Source of the DNA: Physcia stellaris
Taxonomy: Eukaryota > Ascomycota > Lecanoromycetes > Caliciales > Physciaceae
Length of the DNA: 64,000 nt
Direction: 5' to 3'
Assembly: GCA_018902385.1 (NCBI GenBank)
Contig: JABSSW010000019.1
Coordinates: 434,001-498,000, forward strand
This document shows, piece by piece, positions 1 through 11,382 of the stretch; positions within the stretch are counted from its first letter, which is position 1, and each line of letters starts with the position of its first letter. The notes below the pieces were generated by a model, which was not told the DNA's origin, searched no databases, and saw nothing but the letters and a program-made list of their open reading frames with translations. A program made the translations under genes and the position numbers.

Positions 1-326
1 TAGCTTACATTCGGGTACTCTGCGTTCGGGGTTGAGGATCGGGCTTGCTGCACCATGCCGCATGAGGGATCTGTGCCAATGACTTGGGAGAAGCACGTTG
101 CGAGGGATCGCGCAATGAGACCATGACCGGAGCCGAGATCAATACAGATGTTCCTGGGGCTGTGGTGATAGTTTAGGACTGTGTCGTAGAGGGATCGCGG
201 ATATGATGGTCTCAGCGCGGCATAAGCGGCATGAGGAAATGAAGATTTGCTGATGCATGGTCAGAATAGCTCTTTGGTCTGAATTACCGAGTGGAGATCG
301 AGGTAGACAGACGCAAATTGTGCCAT
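1..326 (-). CDS. SAM-dependent methyltransferase (trans-aconitate methyltransferase-like), C-terminus cut by window edge
   Basis: Partial gene that runs off the left edge. Exon 1 is 14 nt (326..313), the intron is 312..250 (donor GTCTGT, acceptor CATCAG) and exon 2 is 249..1. The spliced start reads MAQFAKSSFPHAAYAALRPS, the typical start of the fungal/yeast Tmt1/Crg1-type family of class I methyltransferases. Motif I (IDLGSGHG) follows at about residue 43; this glycine-rich loop binds S-adenosylmethionine. The next strand ends in IGTDPS, whose acidic residue would contact the ribose. The substrate cannot be told from this fragment; small carboxylic acids are known for the family. The exon junction restores a continuous frame that no single ORF shows. 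The neighbouring aminotransferase is divergent, starting 334 bp away. Confidence 0.8.
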
Positions 327-660
327 GGTGGCTTTGTCTCCTCAAGTCGAAGGGTTCATTGATGAGACGATGGGGGCTTGGGGGTAAGTCTTCAGTTGCC
401 TGCCAATCTTTCAACCTGACATGGAAAGCTGAGTCGGTTTCTTCTTGAAATAAGGTCGCTGCACTCGATGTTCGCTCGGTTAGGTTGTGAGGTAGACTGG
501 TACTTCTTTGGTTGGCAAGTAGTAGCATTGCGTCATTCCGCATGTAGCCATCACGCTTTTGACATGATGTACTTGATTGTTTGCTTGTATCGGAGGTTGT
601 TGTGCGAGCTCCCATTGAATCTCTATTCAACTTTCTCATCTTTAGCTTGGTATATCTTAA
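327..660. other. Intergenic region between divergent genes
   Basis: A 334-bp spacer between the start codons of the methyltransferase (left, minus) and the aminotransferase (right, plus), so it should hold both promoters. I see no gene in it. The short plus-strand frames at 468-719 are not supported by any family feature. Confidence 0.6.
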
Positions 661-2222
661 ATGGATCATCCTGCCAAATACCATTCACTCTCGAGCCGTG
701 GGGCCGAACTCGCGGCTAAGGGCAGCCCATGGGACAGGCTTTCGCAAATCCTTGCCAATCCATACCATCCTGAATCAAATCCAAATGGGTTTGTCAACCT
801 TGGAGTGTCAGAAAACGTAGGCCTTTCCTAGCGTGCCCGAGGGACTGATGAGAAAACGATGACTGACCCAAGTCGTGACCTCAGTATCTTATGCTTCAGG
901 ATGTTGCCGAGTTCGCAACGAAACATGTAAGAGATACATAGAGTCTATGTTGTTCGGGTAGGCGTGTCTCCGCCAAAGACGCTGACTCGCTCATGACCCT
1001 TCAGCAACTGGCTCTGATTTTCTTGTAGAAAGCCCTTGAGCAAGCTGACGATGGCTAGATATCCTTTGAAGCCCACGACTTCAGTTATGGGGTCAATCCA
1101 TGGGGATCTCCGCGGTTACGAAAGGCCATGGCTAGGCATATAAACAGGAAATTCCATCCCCATCGAGCCGTTGAAGCAGATGAGCTCTTGTTTGCCAGTG
1201 GTGTCACATCGCTGTGTGAGTTGCTGGGACTTTCAATTGGCGACGCTGGTGATGCAGTCCTTCTATCTCGACCATGCTATCAAGCTTTTGAAGACGATTT
1301 TGGTACTAAAGCGAAGTCTGTAATAACCTTCGAGCTTCTCTTGGAATAGGGCGAGAGCTAAAAGCATAACAGGATACGGTGCACATACGTGAGCTTTGGA
1401 GAAATTGACCAATTTACTGCGGATGGTGTGAAACCATACGAAGAAATGCTGAAAGCTGATCGAAATGATGGGAGTAAGATAAAGGCTCTGATCCTTTGCC
1501 ACCCACACAATCCCCTCGGAAGATGCTATACCCACGATGCTTTGATTGCCTTCATGCGGCTATGCCAGAACTACAAAGTCCATCTTGTTGTCGATGAAGT
1601 CTATGCGTTGTCCGTGTACCATGTACCGGATCCAAAGGCTGTCAAGTTCCAATCTGTGCTTTCAGTGGAAACAGAACAGTACATACAGCCTGATTATTTT
1701 CACTTGCTGTACGGTATGAGCAAAGATACGGCTGCTGGAGGTATACGTCTTGGATGCTTTTACAGCAGAAACAGAGAACTCATGCGGGCCATGAGCACGA
1801 TAACACATTTTCATTGGTCTGGTATAGCAGATGAGAAGGTCGCAATCTCGATGCTTGAAGACGAGAGTTGGATGGATTCCTTTTTGCAGAAGAGTCAAGA
1901 CCGTCTTGCGGATAATAATGTTAAAGTACGAACAATGCTGGATAATCATGGGATCAAGTACTCCCTCGGAAGTAATGCTGGATTTTTCCTCTGGGTTGAT
2001 CTTAGACCTTTCTTGCCAGCTTCCAGTGATTCATGCCAAGATAGGTGGGACGCTGAGGCCAAACTGTTGGAGCTTTTGTTGCAAAACCAGGTTTATATGA
2101 CGGCTGGAAAAGCGATGCGTGCCGAGGAACCAGGCTGGTTTCGTCTCATATTTTCTATGGATGAACGCATAGTCCAGGAAGGGTTGCGGAGGTATGTGTT
2201 GCTTAACCACGGATCCTTGTGA
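661..2222 (+). CDS. PLP-dependent class I/II aminotransferase, ACC synthase-like
   Basis: Proposed exons: 661..816, 885..926, 1059..1315, 1373..2222, giving 434 aa. Intron 3 uses a GTCTGT donor. The protein has the fold type I layout: an N-terminal substrate-loop segment, DFSYGVNPWGSPRLRKAMA at about residues 74-92 (ACC synthase-type), HPHNPLGR (Asn contacting PLP), VVDEVYA (Asp/Tyr pair) and the Schiff-base lysine in LLYGMSKDTAAGGIRLG. Length and motif order match fungal 1-aminocyclopropane-1-carboxylate synthase-like aminotransferases. Most such fungal proteins are not proven to make ACC, and many sit in secondary metabolism, so the reaction is left open. Intron 2 (927..1058) could instead end at 1028, but that choice brings an in-frame stop. 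Confidence 0.85.
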
Positions 2223-2660
2223 CTGATGAACCAAAACCACTAAATGGTCGCAGGGTCGTTGAAGTCACCAAAGGGCCAAAAAAATGAAAAGAATGTTTGA
2301 TACACCTGGAGTGATAAAAGCAAGGAGGTATCAAACCTTTTCCTGTAAGCCACCGCTCACCCGACAATGGGATAATACGGATGAGGCGGACGTTGTTGGC
2401 TTTTTGTGAAGGTTTATGCCTAACAAAAAGTGAATGAAACAGTCGAAAAGTGGTGTAAATACTTATACTACGTAATGAAAGGCAGTCGAGTGATACGAGT
2501 AGTTGCCCCTTTCGTCATTATTGAGCATGGGATGCCGATGTTAGACCCCCAAAGGAGTGAGATCAGGGTGGACCATGACTAATACCGCAGCTAAAGTATT
2601 ACGTAGTCCTCGAGCATCGTTTTGCTGACTTGGAACGGAATCGATCATCCGCATCATTCT
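2223..2660. other. Convergent intergenic region, no gene seen
   Basis: A 438-bp gap between the 3' ends of the aminotransferase and the CoA-binding gene. It should hold both 3' UTRs. I see no ORF with family features, no tRNA and no clear repeat. Confidence 0.6.
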
Positions 2661-3140
2661 TCAGAGTTTCAGCTTCTCTTGAGCCGTATCGCGTGCAGCC
2701 TGGATTGCAGCATCCCCATCGACGAGGACACACCATCCCTCACCTCCATGTCCCTCATGCCCGCCCACACCAGCCTTAAATTCTTTCTTGGCATACTCGA
2801 GGCCTTCTTTATCAAAGCTGCCGGGCTGCAGCCATACTGCAGGAACGCCCACTTGCTTGGCTTCGCGGAGTATTTGTAGTGTGATTGAAGGCTGGGTGAC
2901 GATGCTTAACGAGGTCTGCGTTGGGTGTGGGAGCTCGGACGGCGACGAAAGCGTAGAATATCGAGTTGAGTTAATAGAGATCTCAGATGTCGATGGTGTA
3001 ATAGGCTGTACTGGCAGCGAGCGGGAGTCGTACCAGGCGAGCAATCTGTGGCCGAATTTGTTTGGATTTTGGCTGGCTCCAGCAACGGCGAAGTGGGACG
3101 AAGAGAAGAATGTCTTCGCTGCAGCTTCCATCCTTGACAT
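2661..3140 (-). CDS. CoA-binding domain (YccU/HHC1-type) protein
   Basis: A single exon of 159 aa. The N-terminal half reads FAVAGASQNPNKFGHRLLAW, the Rossmann-type nucleotide-binding start of the CoA_binding family (bacterial YccU, SucD N-terminal domain). The C-terminal half has GVPAVWLQPGSFDKEGLEYA, the second conserved block of this family, where bacterial members have W.Q.G. The whole protein is this one domain, the normal size. It probably binds CoA or a dinucleotide in the cytosol; no reaction is established for fungal members. Two in-frame Met codons (residues 1 and 4) could start it. The insertion around residues 45-70 is serine/threonine/proline-rich and likely a loop. Confidence 0.8.
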   Translation of the reverse strand: MSRMEAAAKTFFSSSHFAVAGASQNPNKFGHRLLAWYDSRSLPVQPITPSTSEISINSTRYSTLSSPSELPHPTQTSLSIVTQPSITLQILREAKQVGVPAVWLQPGSFDKEGLEYAKKEFKAGVGGHEGHGGEGWCVLVDGDAAIQAARDTAQEKLKL

Positions 3141-3333
3141 GCTCTCGCTTCAGAACGAGAGCTACCCGTGACGGCTTCGATAGTGACAAGTTGTGAATCA
3201 CTGAAGGTCAGGGTAATATGGTCATGCACGGCTTCGATACCATGGCAACCCGAGGCCCGTAAGGCTGATCAATAATACCCCACAATCAAGCTATTCATGT
3301 GAAACACCCATCAGCATTCCACGCGACTCCAAT

Positions 3334-4656
3334 ATGGTTTCACACTGTCATTCTGCCATGCCTGGTTCCTTCGCCTTTGATCATGTCTTAACACCAAAGC
3401 TCGACACCGATGTAGGCGCGCGATCGCACATCTTCCAACCGCCCCGAACGCCCTCCGCATCTACCGTCCTCCACCAGTCAACAACCTCGCTGTCCAGCGA
3501 AGATGGGTTTCAAACAAGCCGTAAACGGTTACGGCAGGACAATCATGTCTCCGACGAAGCAGTGCCACATTTCGATGATCATGGCTGGGCAAATGCTCAG
3601 TCTACTGTGGGCACACCAGGAGCGATGAGCCCTGCACCATTTGTAAATACGCGGTATCGACTTGCTGGCGGACTGGATACGCCAACAGCCGGATACGCCT
3701 CGGGAAGGGAGTCCGCTATATCTCCAGATTTTACTATACGAGGTGGCAGAGGATGGCGGCCGGGTAGTGGATCGAGTCCGGAGTCTTATTTCCCACAATT
3801 GGCAAGAGAGGGCAATGGACGCTCACGGCATGCTAGGGTCACTTCCCGTCAAGACGGCTGGGGCAGGACCATTTACAGTGTAATTGGGGTCGCTGGAAAA
3901 GTGTGGGAATTCTGCAGAACAAATGCCTTCCGGGGCTTCTACGCTGGCGGCGGTCAAGGGTACCCGATGCGTCCGCCAATCAACACAGTAGATGGTCAGC
4001 GAAGCATATGGGAATCATACGACGAGAAAGAAAAAATGGATTCTGTCGACGATGGACACGCCTTAGCACCCGGTGGCTTTCCGGATGAAGATTATATTCC
4101 TGACTATATGTCGCACGACCACATGACGCCATCTCGACCAGCGAAGAGGTTGCAGAGGGAGAAAGGTGAATCCGACTTAGGAGCAAGCTGGATAATGGTT
4201 GAAAGGAACCATGCACGGACTTCTCGGGAGACAAGCCCCTGTCGAATAACAGCCCGGAAGGTACCTCTCAAGTCATCCTCGCCCGGACGGCGACCACCTT
4301 CACGACCAGGCCAAAGGCCGATACTACCGGCTTCAAGACCATGTCTGACATCGTTTGCTGGATCGCCGGCATTGCAACCAGGGCGTCCAGCTTCGTATGC
4401 TCATCCTAGATCGCCCATCTCGTCGCCAAAGCATGAGAGTCCTGTTAGCGCCGATGTTCAGAAACATATGGCGAGGATCAGGAGGCGTGAGATCGAAGAT
4501 GATGCCAACCTTAAACGCTTCAACCAACAATTGAAAGCTATGATCAGGGAAGGGAAGGAAGCCCTCGGTACCAAATTCGAGGTTGATGAGGTGCCGGATG
4601 ATGTTGTAGATGAAGGTTATGTGGAAGGGGATTTGGATGATGCAAAGATGAGCTGA
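3334..4656 (+). CDS. Conserved-type fungal protein of unknown function
   Basis: A single exon of 440 aa; Met 9 (3358) is an equally good start. I do not recognise a named domain. Most of the protein is low-complexity and rich in Ser, Pro and Arg with basic runs (SRKRLRQD near residue 61), as in nuclear regulators. One short block stands out at about residues 177-209: GWGRTIYSVIGVAGKVWEFC followed by RTNAFRGFYAGGGQGY. It is hydrophobic and aromatic, unlike the rest, and is the likely conserved core. The C-terminus (about 385-440) is predicted helical (KHMARIRRREIEDDANLKRF) with an acidic tail. It lies head-to-head with the CoA-binding gene, 193 bp apart. Confidence 0.75.
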   Translation: MVSHCHSAMPGSFAFDHVLTPKLDTDVGARSHIFQPPRTPSASTVLHQSTTSLSSEDGFQTSRKRLRQDNHVSDEAVPHFDDHGWANAQSTVGTPGAMSPAPFVNTRYRLAGGLDTPTAGYASGRESAISPDFTIRGGRGWRPGSGSSPESYFPQLAREGNGRSRHARVTSRQDGWGRTIYSVIGVAGKVWEFCRTNAFRGFYAGGGQGYPMRPPINTVDGQRSIWESYDEKEKMDSVDDGHALAPGGFPDEDYIPDYMSHDHMTPSRPAKRLQREKGESDLGASWIMVERNHARTSRETSPCRITARKVPLKSSSPGRRPPSRPGQRPILPASRPCLTSFAGSPALQPGRPASYAHPRSPISSPKHESPVSADVQKHMARIRRREIEDDANLKRFNQQLKAMIREGKEALGTKFEVDEVPDDVVDEGYVEGDLDDAKMS

Positions 4657-4918
4657 GCATTGTGTTCCATGATTCCGGACCGAGATGTCCAATTTAGGAG
4701 CCCGCCGTTTGTCGCAATGCCGAACATTCGGAGGTGGCTAGGAAAGCCATTTGCATGGGCGATAAAAGAGATACTGGCTAGGCATGATACCCATTCAAGC
4801 CCTGTGACATGACCAGGCGTCCAACCCAGCCCAAGCTATGTTTTGTATCCCGCACTCGTAGAGCGCTTGTTCGCCGGTGAATTGCGGGATAGGGAAAGGT
4901 CTTCGAGTCCACAGATTG

Positions 4919-5397
4919 TCATTTCGCTGAGAACCTTTGGCCCTGTATGACAGGGGCTCCGTCCTTTGCTTTCTCCTTATTTTGACTTTTACCGCACATG
5001 GCACATGCTGCGTTTCTTGTCAATGACGTTGGATCCTCGAGTCAGGCAAATGCAAACTGACCGTTAGCCTTGTAAGCACAGCGCTGGCAGTACTTTCTCC
5101 CCTCTTCTGTCTTGGTTTTGCATGTGCTGCATGAGCTCGCATAGGCGGCGTAGGGATTCTTTGCACTTTTGCTGAGAAGCTTGCTCTGCACGACAACGTA
5201 TATATCAGTTTGGTGATTTACATGTGAAATGCCGAAGCACGCACCTTGCCGATGCCCGTTGGCCCTTGGGTAGACGAGGACTTGCTCTTTTCACCGCCTC
5301 CAGCAGTTGGCGAGCCGTAGTACATGTCGTTCTTGCGCTTGACTCCCGGAGTAGCAAGCATAGTCCTCTGAAGCTTTTGGCATTTTGCGCAGACCAT
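4919..5397 (-). CDS. CRIPT family protein
   Basis: Three exons (5397..5245, 5185..5062, 5007..4919), 121 aa. The start MVCAKCQKL and the three CxxC pairs (VCAKC, CSTCKT, YCQRCAYK) plus the final CAMCGK are the zinc-binding knuckles of CRIPT. In animals CRIPT was found as a PDZ-binding protein and is now known as part of the minor/major spliceosome; fungal copies are short nuclear proteins of this size. I chose Met at 5397 because the family begins with MVC; the longer frame upstream adds 31 residues unlike the family. After the last knuckle comes a charged tail ending in FSAK, without a PDZ ligand. The final intron acceptor (CGCAG) gives ANACAMCGK. Confidence 0.88.
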
Positions 5398-5914
5398 ATT
5401 GCAAGATATTCTCTTGGTGACGTACTTCGAGACTAGATTTGACGATGAGACAGCTGAAAGCCTGAAAGTACAGGCGTGGTGGGCGGGCACTTAGATCTTA
5501 GGGTTCTGTGGAGAAAGACGCTAAGGTTTGGGTCTTGCCAAGCCTTCGTTTTGTATGGCAACGGCGTCCCGTCTGCGGAACCACCCCCGGAGAGCAGCAA
5601 CGTAGCTGGACAATGATACCTTAATCATTCACCACCCAAACCCTTACCGTGAGCCAGTACACCATAGCCCGAGTCGATCGTTTGCATATCATCCGCGGCA
5701 TCGCTGAACATTTTCTGTACTTGGATTCGGCGGAATACCGTGCCTACAGCTTACGATCAACCCTTACGCGGCCTCTCGCCCTTCAAGTGATACTCTGCAC
5801 TGGAACTTGAGCATGCGCAGAACAAGACTGGGTGACAGCGATGCTCGGAGTTGATTCAATTCCTGGACTGTAGGGCTATTCGAAGCTGGCGGAGGTTGGC
5901 AACGTTCATGAAAT
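5398..5914. promoter_or_regulatory. Divergent intergenic region, CRIPT / flippase
   Basis: A 517-bp spacer between two start codons on opposite strands, so it must contain both 5' UTRs and promoters. I see no coding frame with family features in it and cannot assign individual factor sites. Confidence 0.5.
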
Positions 5915-8900
5915 ATGGCTGGGAGGCTGCCGGGAGGAACCCAGCCGGGCAATGACAATCTCTTAGATCTGGACGACTCAGGGCCAGTTTACCATACTGG
6001 AAATCCCCCTCCTGTCCGTGATGAGAATCTTCTGCATCATTACAACATCGACAGCTCGGACGCCAATCCGTCTCGTCCGTCAGTTTCTTACGATGAATTC
6101 GTGGGGGCGCAACGCTCGGCCGCTGGGCTCCCAGGTGGTCCAGCATCGGCCAGTGAGCCACCGCAGCCACCATACCTAGTACAAGACAACCGTACATATT
6201 CACAGACTTCAGGCCTCAACAATTATCAAAGATACTCCGACATGGATGAAATAGATGACGACTCTATGCCGGGAGGATACTATCATACCGGCGCTGCTGC
6301 AGACGACGCGAGTTCTCCCGTAGTGGGCGGGGGGCGTGCAAGGAATCGCAACAGTGCTCTCGGTATGGGGGGTGGCCTGATGGGGAGGGCGAAGAATATG
6401 CTTGGGATGGGGTCACAATATTCGGAAATGGATCTGCCTCTAAGATCACCTGACGCTGGTCAAAAGCGAACGGACAGTGGCACTACCGATGAGCCGGTCA
6501 AGAAGCCTGGACACAAGGGCTTGAACGCTAGCAACTTCAAATTCGGCTTTGGTCGCGGCAAACCTGACCCTTCAACGCTCGGCCCTCGAATAATACATCT
6601 CAACAATCCCCCTGCGAATTCTGCGAACAAATACCTTGACAATCACGTCTCGACCGCCAAATACAATGTCGCCACATTCCTCCCGAAGTTCCTGTTCGAG
6701 CAATTCTCCAAGTACGCCAATCTGTTCTTTTTATTCACAGCAGTGCTGCAGCAGATACCAAATATCTCACCCACAAATCGGTATACTACAATTGGGCCAT
6801 TAATAGTTGTTTTATTGGTTTCGGCTGGAAAGGAATTAGTGGAAGACTTCAAAAGAAAGAACTCGGACAAATCTCTGAACCATTCAAAAACACAGGTACT
6901 CAAGGGATCATCATTCGAGAACATGAGATGGGTCAATGTAGCTGTCGGAGATATCGTCAGGGTGGAGTCAGAAGAGCCTTTTCCGGCGGACCTTGTACTA
7001 CTCGCAAGCTCGGAGCCCGAAGGCTTATGTTACATCGAGACAGCAAATCTTGACGGAGAAACAAACTTAAAGATTAAGCAAGCCATACCAGAGACTGCAA
7101 ATCTGGTCAGCCCTAGCGAGCTCAGCAGGTTGACCGGCAAAGTGCGGTCGGAGCAACCCAACAGTAGTCTCTACACTTATGAAGCGACGCTCACAATGCA
7201 AGCTGGGGGTGGAGAGAAGGAATTGCCTTTAGCCCCTGATCAATTACTTCTGAGAGGAGCGACGCTACGGAATACGCCTTGGATCCACGGCATAGTGGTG
7301 TTCACGGGACACGAGACGAAATTAATGAGAAACGCAACAGCTACGCCGATCAAGAGTACGCACGTAGAACGAATGGTCAACAAGCAAATTTTGATGTTGG
7401 TCACCATCTTGGTGATACTGAGCATCATTAGCTCTGTCGGCGATCTTATCGTAAGAAGGACTGCCAGTAAAAATCTATGGTACCTTTTCATCGACGACAC
7501 GAACGCGGCAAAGCAATTTTTCTCCGACATCTTCACCTACTGGGTATTATACTCCAATCTAGTCCCTATATCTTTGTTCGTCACTATCGAAATAGTGAAG
7601 TACTACCATGCATTTCTCATCAATTCGGATCTTGACATATACTATGACCGTACAGACACGGCTGCAGTCTGTAGGACTTCGTCCCTCGTTGAGGAGCTAG
7701 GGCAAATCGAATACATATTTTCCGACAAGACTGGCACATTAACGTGCAACATGATGGAGTTTAGGCAGTGTTCGATTGGGGGCATACAGTACTCTGACGA
7801 GATATCGGAAGATAGAAGGGCAACGGATGTGGATGGTCCAGGGCTCCATGATTTCAAGAGGCTTCGAGAGAATTTGAAGACGCATGCAAGTCGGACAGCA
7901 ATACATCATTTCCTGGCTCTACTAGCAACATGCCATACTGTCATTCCTGAAAGACGAGACGAGAAACCAGGAGAGATCAAATATCAAGCAGCGTCTCCAG
8001 ACGAAGGGGCTCTAGTGGAAGGTGCCGTATTAATGGGCTACAAATTCACCACACGAAGACCACGCTCAGTGACCATCTCGGTTGAAGGCGAAGAGCAGGA
8101 GTATGAGCTCTTGGCAGTCTGCGAATTTAACTCAACTCGAAAAAGAATGTCTACAATTTTCAGATGCCCAGACGGCAAAGTACGTTGTTACTGTAAAGGG
8201 GCCGATACCGTCATTCTTGAGAGGCTGGGTAAAGATAATCCCATTGTAGAAGCCACTCTGCAGCATCTCGAAGAGTACGCGACCGAAGGTTTGCGGACTC
8301 TTTGCTTAGCAATGCGTGAGGTGCCTGAGGATGAGTTCCAACAGTGGTGGCAGATCTTCGAAAAGGCCTCCACGACTGTCAGTGGAAATCGCGCTGAAGA
8401 GCTCGACAAAGCAGCCGAGCTGATCGAGCATGATTTCTATCTCCTTGGCGCAACAGCTATCGAAGATAAGCTACAAGATGGTGTACCCGATACAATCCAC
8501 ACCCTGCAGGAAGCGGGTATCAAAGTATGGGTGCTTACAGGTGACAGACAAGAGACGGCCATTAATATCGGTATGAGCTGTAAACTAATAAGCGAAGATA
8601 TGACGCTTTTGATCGTCAATGAAGAAAGCTCTGCTGCAACAAGAGACAATCTCACGAAAAAGCTTACGGCTATCAGAAGCCAAACAACTAGCGGCGCAGA
8701 GCTAGATACTCTGGCTCTGATTATCGATGGCAAATCCCTGACTTATGCTTTGGAAAAGGATATGGAGAAGATATTTCTCGAGCTAGCTATAATGTGCAAG
8801 GCTGTGATTTGCTGGTATGTTGAGACTTCAGCGTCGATTCCGTGCGTGAGAGCTAACGGTTACCTAGTCGTGTATCTCCACTGCAGAAGGCTTTAGTCGT

Positions 8901-10098
8901 CAAGCTCGTAAAGCGGAATTTGAAAGCCATTCTCCTAGCCATTGGCGATGGAGCTAACGACGTGTCTATGATTCAAGCAGCTCATGTCGGCGTTGGGATT
9001 AGCGGAGTTGAGGGTCTTCAAGCAGCGAGAAGCGCCGACGTTGCAATTGGGCAATTTCGATATCTTCGAAAGCTACTCCTTGTGCATGGTGCCTGGAGCT
9101 ACCAGCGGATCTCAAAGGTTATTCTCTACTCCTTCTACAAGAACATCTCTCTATATATGACCCAATTCTGGGTAAGTGTTCCTCTTACATATTCCGTCCC
9201 CAATAGCTGACCCTTGAATTAGTACTCTTTCCAAAACGCCTTTTCTGGCCAAGTCATCTTCGAATCCTGGACTCTCTCATTCTACAACGTCTTTTTTACC
9301 GTCCTTCCTCCCCTCGTCATGGGCATCTTTGACCAATTTATCTCCGCCCGCCTCCTCGACCGCTACCCCCAACTCTACCAGCTCGGCCAAAAGGGCGTCT
9401 TCTTCAAGATGCACTCTTTCTGGGCCTGGATCGCGAATGGCTTCTATCACAGCTTAATCGCCTACTTTGTCTCTCAAGGCATCTGGTACTTTGACCTCAT
9501 TGGCGGCGATGGCAAGATCGATGGCCATTGGGTGTGGGGAACTTCACTTTACACCGCCGTCCTTGCCGTAGTCCTCGGCAAAGCGGCCTTAGTCACCAAT
9601 ATCTGGACAAAATACACCTTCCTCGCCATCCCCGGCTCCATGGTCATCTGGCTCGCATTTATCCCAGTCTACGGCACCGTCGCCCCGAAACTCAATTTCA
9701 GCACTGAATACTACGCTGTCATTCCTCGAATGTTCACCTCCCCGGTCTTCTACCTCATGGTCATCCTCCTTCCTTTCCTCGCGCTGCTCCGTGACTTCGC
9801 TTGGAAGTACTACAAGCGCATGTATCGCCCACAGACCTATCATCACGTTCAAGAAATCCAGAAATACAATATCCAAGATTATAGACCGAGGATGGAGCAG
9901 TTCCAGAAGGCGATCAGGAAAGTGCGGCAGGTGCAGAGGATGCGGAAACAGAGAGGGTATGCGTTCAGTCAGGCGGATGAGAGTCAGGATCGCGTACTCA
10001 GAGCGTATGATACAACAAGGGAAAGAGGACGGTATGGAGAGATGAAGAGCGGAAGGGAGAGGGAGGGGCTAGAGAGGGGGAAGTCCAGGAGGAGGTAG
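5915..10098 (+). CDS. DRS2: P4-type ATPase, Drs2-family phospholipid flippase
   Basis: Three exons (5915..8814, 8868..9171, 9223..10098), 1359 aa, the normal size for Drs2. It uses ATP to move aminophospholipids from the lumenal to the cytosolic leaflet, mainly in trans-Golgi and endosome membranes, normally with a Cdc50-type subunit. In order: a long cytosolic N-tail (about 200 aa, Gly/Ser/Asp-rich), first membrane pair, actuator loop with DGET, phosphorylation motif DKTGTLT (Asp 604), nucleotide-binding domain with KGAD, hinge [14 protein letters not shown], then six C-terminal membrane spans and a basic tail ([17 protein letters not shown]). That tail resembles the Drs2 autoinhibitory/GEF-binding segment. 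Both introns lie in the conserved hinge-to-TM5 stretch and splice to an unbroken family sequence. Confidence 0.95.
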
Positions 10099-11316
10099 CG
10101 GCCATATATCATAAAGCGACGATGCATTGGGCGTTTTCTTTTCGCTACGAGCAGTGTTCATGCTCATCATAGTTTGGCGGGTTCAATGTATGTATTCATA
10201 GCGTTTGGAATGCAGCATGGTTGTACGTTTTTGACGGTTATTTGGATCTGGAGATTGTGTGTTCTTCAACTTCCAACATGCCTCGGATTTTATTTTTGAA
10301 AGTCTTCTGGGCTACGATTGGGAATGGTATAAAGCTAAGGTAGCCAGATATCTAACTTCCAGTTGACATCCGCAGTCGACTTCCAAGGCGGGCTTTGCCG
10401 AGAGATCACGTGGTTTTAGATCCTTGGCAGCTGACTAATGGTAACCTTACTTCATTGCTGGGGCTTCAGGCCCAGCTCTTCAATCCTCTTACTTTGCAAC
10501 GATCCATACCTGTTTCTCAGTGCCTTGAAAAGGATTAGCTTGATCAACACCAGTATGCAATGCACTCGTGGGATCAGACCAGCGGAGCTCCCGAGGGATT
10601 GCATTCGATCTGTCGGAGCTGATTCTCGCTCAACGGGTGCTCGTTCGGCTACTAATGAACGTGGTCATTGTAAGATGTCGGTACCAGTAGCTGGTCCCAC
10701 TGGTGCGTCAAAGTACGATGCAGGCTCATAATGCTGCTTGATCGAGTCGGAACGAGAATTCTTACTGTGGGCGAATGGACACAAGATGATGGGACACCTG
10801 GCTGTGCAGCTCGGAAGCTAGAGCTCGAAATATTTTTGCTCTTGAAGGATCGATGGTCTCTGATGCTGATCCAATCAGGATGCCTGATGGGACATGTGGT
10901 TCCGAGACGTCGTTGTTCCGAGACGTCGTTTGGGATATTCTCCAAGGACCCGTAGACAATGGCAACAAGCAATATGTTATCGGGGCTGTACTGACACCAT
11001 CATCTTGAGGCCTTGTACTGGTCGGTTTTGGTCTGAAATGGGAGTCTGTTCTGGAAAGCTCTCGGCTAATCAGAATATTTCTGGTGAGTATATCAAGTCG
11101 AGCAAAAAGGGGTCTCAGTGTTGATAAAACCTTGATCTATCATTTTGTGACTCATTTTCCTTTCGGTTGAATTTTGAAAAAAAAAAAAAGCCGCTAGTGG
11201 TTGGTGGTTGAGACTTGGCATGGTTATTTAAGCAGTGGTCTGCCTCATCATTTCTACAGTTTTTCACTCATAAAATACCTACGTGACCATAACACTTTTA
11301 CAATCATAGAAGACCC
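10099..11316. other. 1.2-kb intergenic region, start of accessory island
   Basis: No gene could be supported. The ORFs at 10438-10972 lack family features. The stretch holds one exact 16-bp tandem duplication (10899-10930) and a 13-base A run near 11179. From about 11150 it is similar to the sequence upstream of the DUF3669 pseudogene at 53.0-53.2 kb, so the duplication that made that copy included the promoter. A TATA-like TTATTTAAG lies at 11224-11232. Confidence 0.55.
10899..10930. repeat. Exact 16-bp tandem duplication
   Basis: Unit GTTCCGAGACGTCGTT occurs twice back to back (10899-10914, 10915-10930). Its core GACGTC is palindromic and resembles a CRE/bZIP half-site pair. No function is shown by position alone. 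Confidence 0.85.
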
Positions 11317-11376
11317 ACAAGTTTCATTTCCATAAGTCTCATTGCCACAAGTCTCGTTGCCATCAGACTCATTGCC
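11317..11376 (+). repeat. Four-copy 15-bp tandem repeat in the DUF3669 5' leader
   Basis: Four imperfect units at 11317, 11332, 11347 and 11362: ACAAGTTTCATTTCC, ATAAGTCTCATTGCC, ACAAGTCTCGTTGCC, ATCAGACTCATTGCC. The array ends 6 bp before the ATG, so it lies in the leader or core promoter. The pseudogene copy at 53 kb has only one clear unit at the matching place. Confidence 0.85.
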
Positions 11377-11382
11377 ATTGAC

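Noticed and set aside
139-684. Minus-strand 181-codon ORF as a gene
   Set aside because: The methyltransferase reads in another frame through a spliced junction and has family motifs; this ORF is its shadow plus antisense leader.
1021-1058. Extra exon (KALEQADDG) in the aminotransferase gene
   Set aside because: The frame runs into an in-frame TAG at 1056-1058 before joining the next exon; using that TAG as acceptor gives a clean join.
10899-10930. CRISPR-like or regulatory repeat array
   Set aside because: Only two adjoining units with no spacers, in a eukaryotic genome. A simple tandem duplication.
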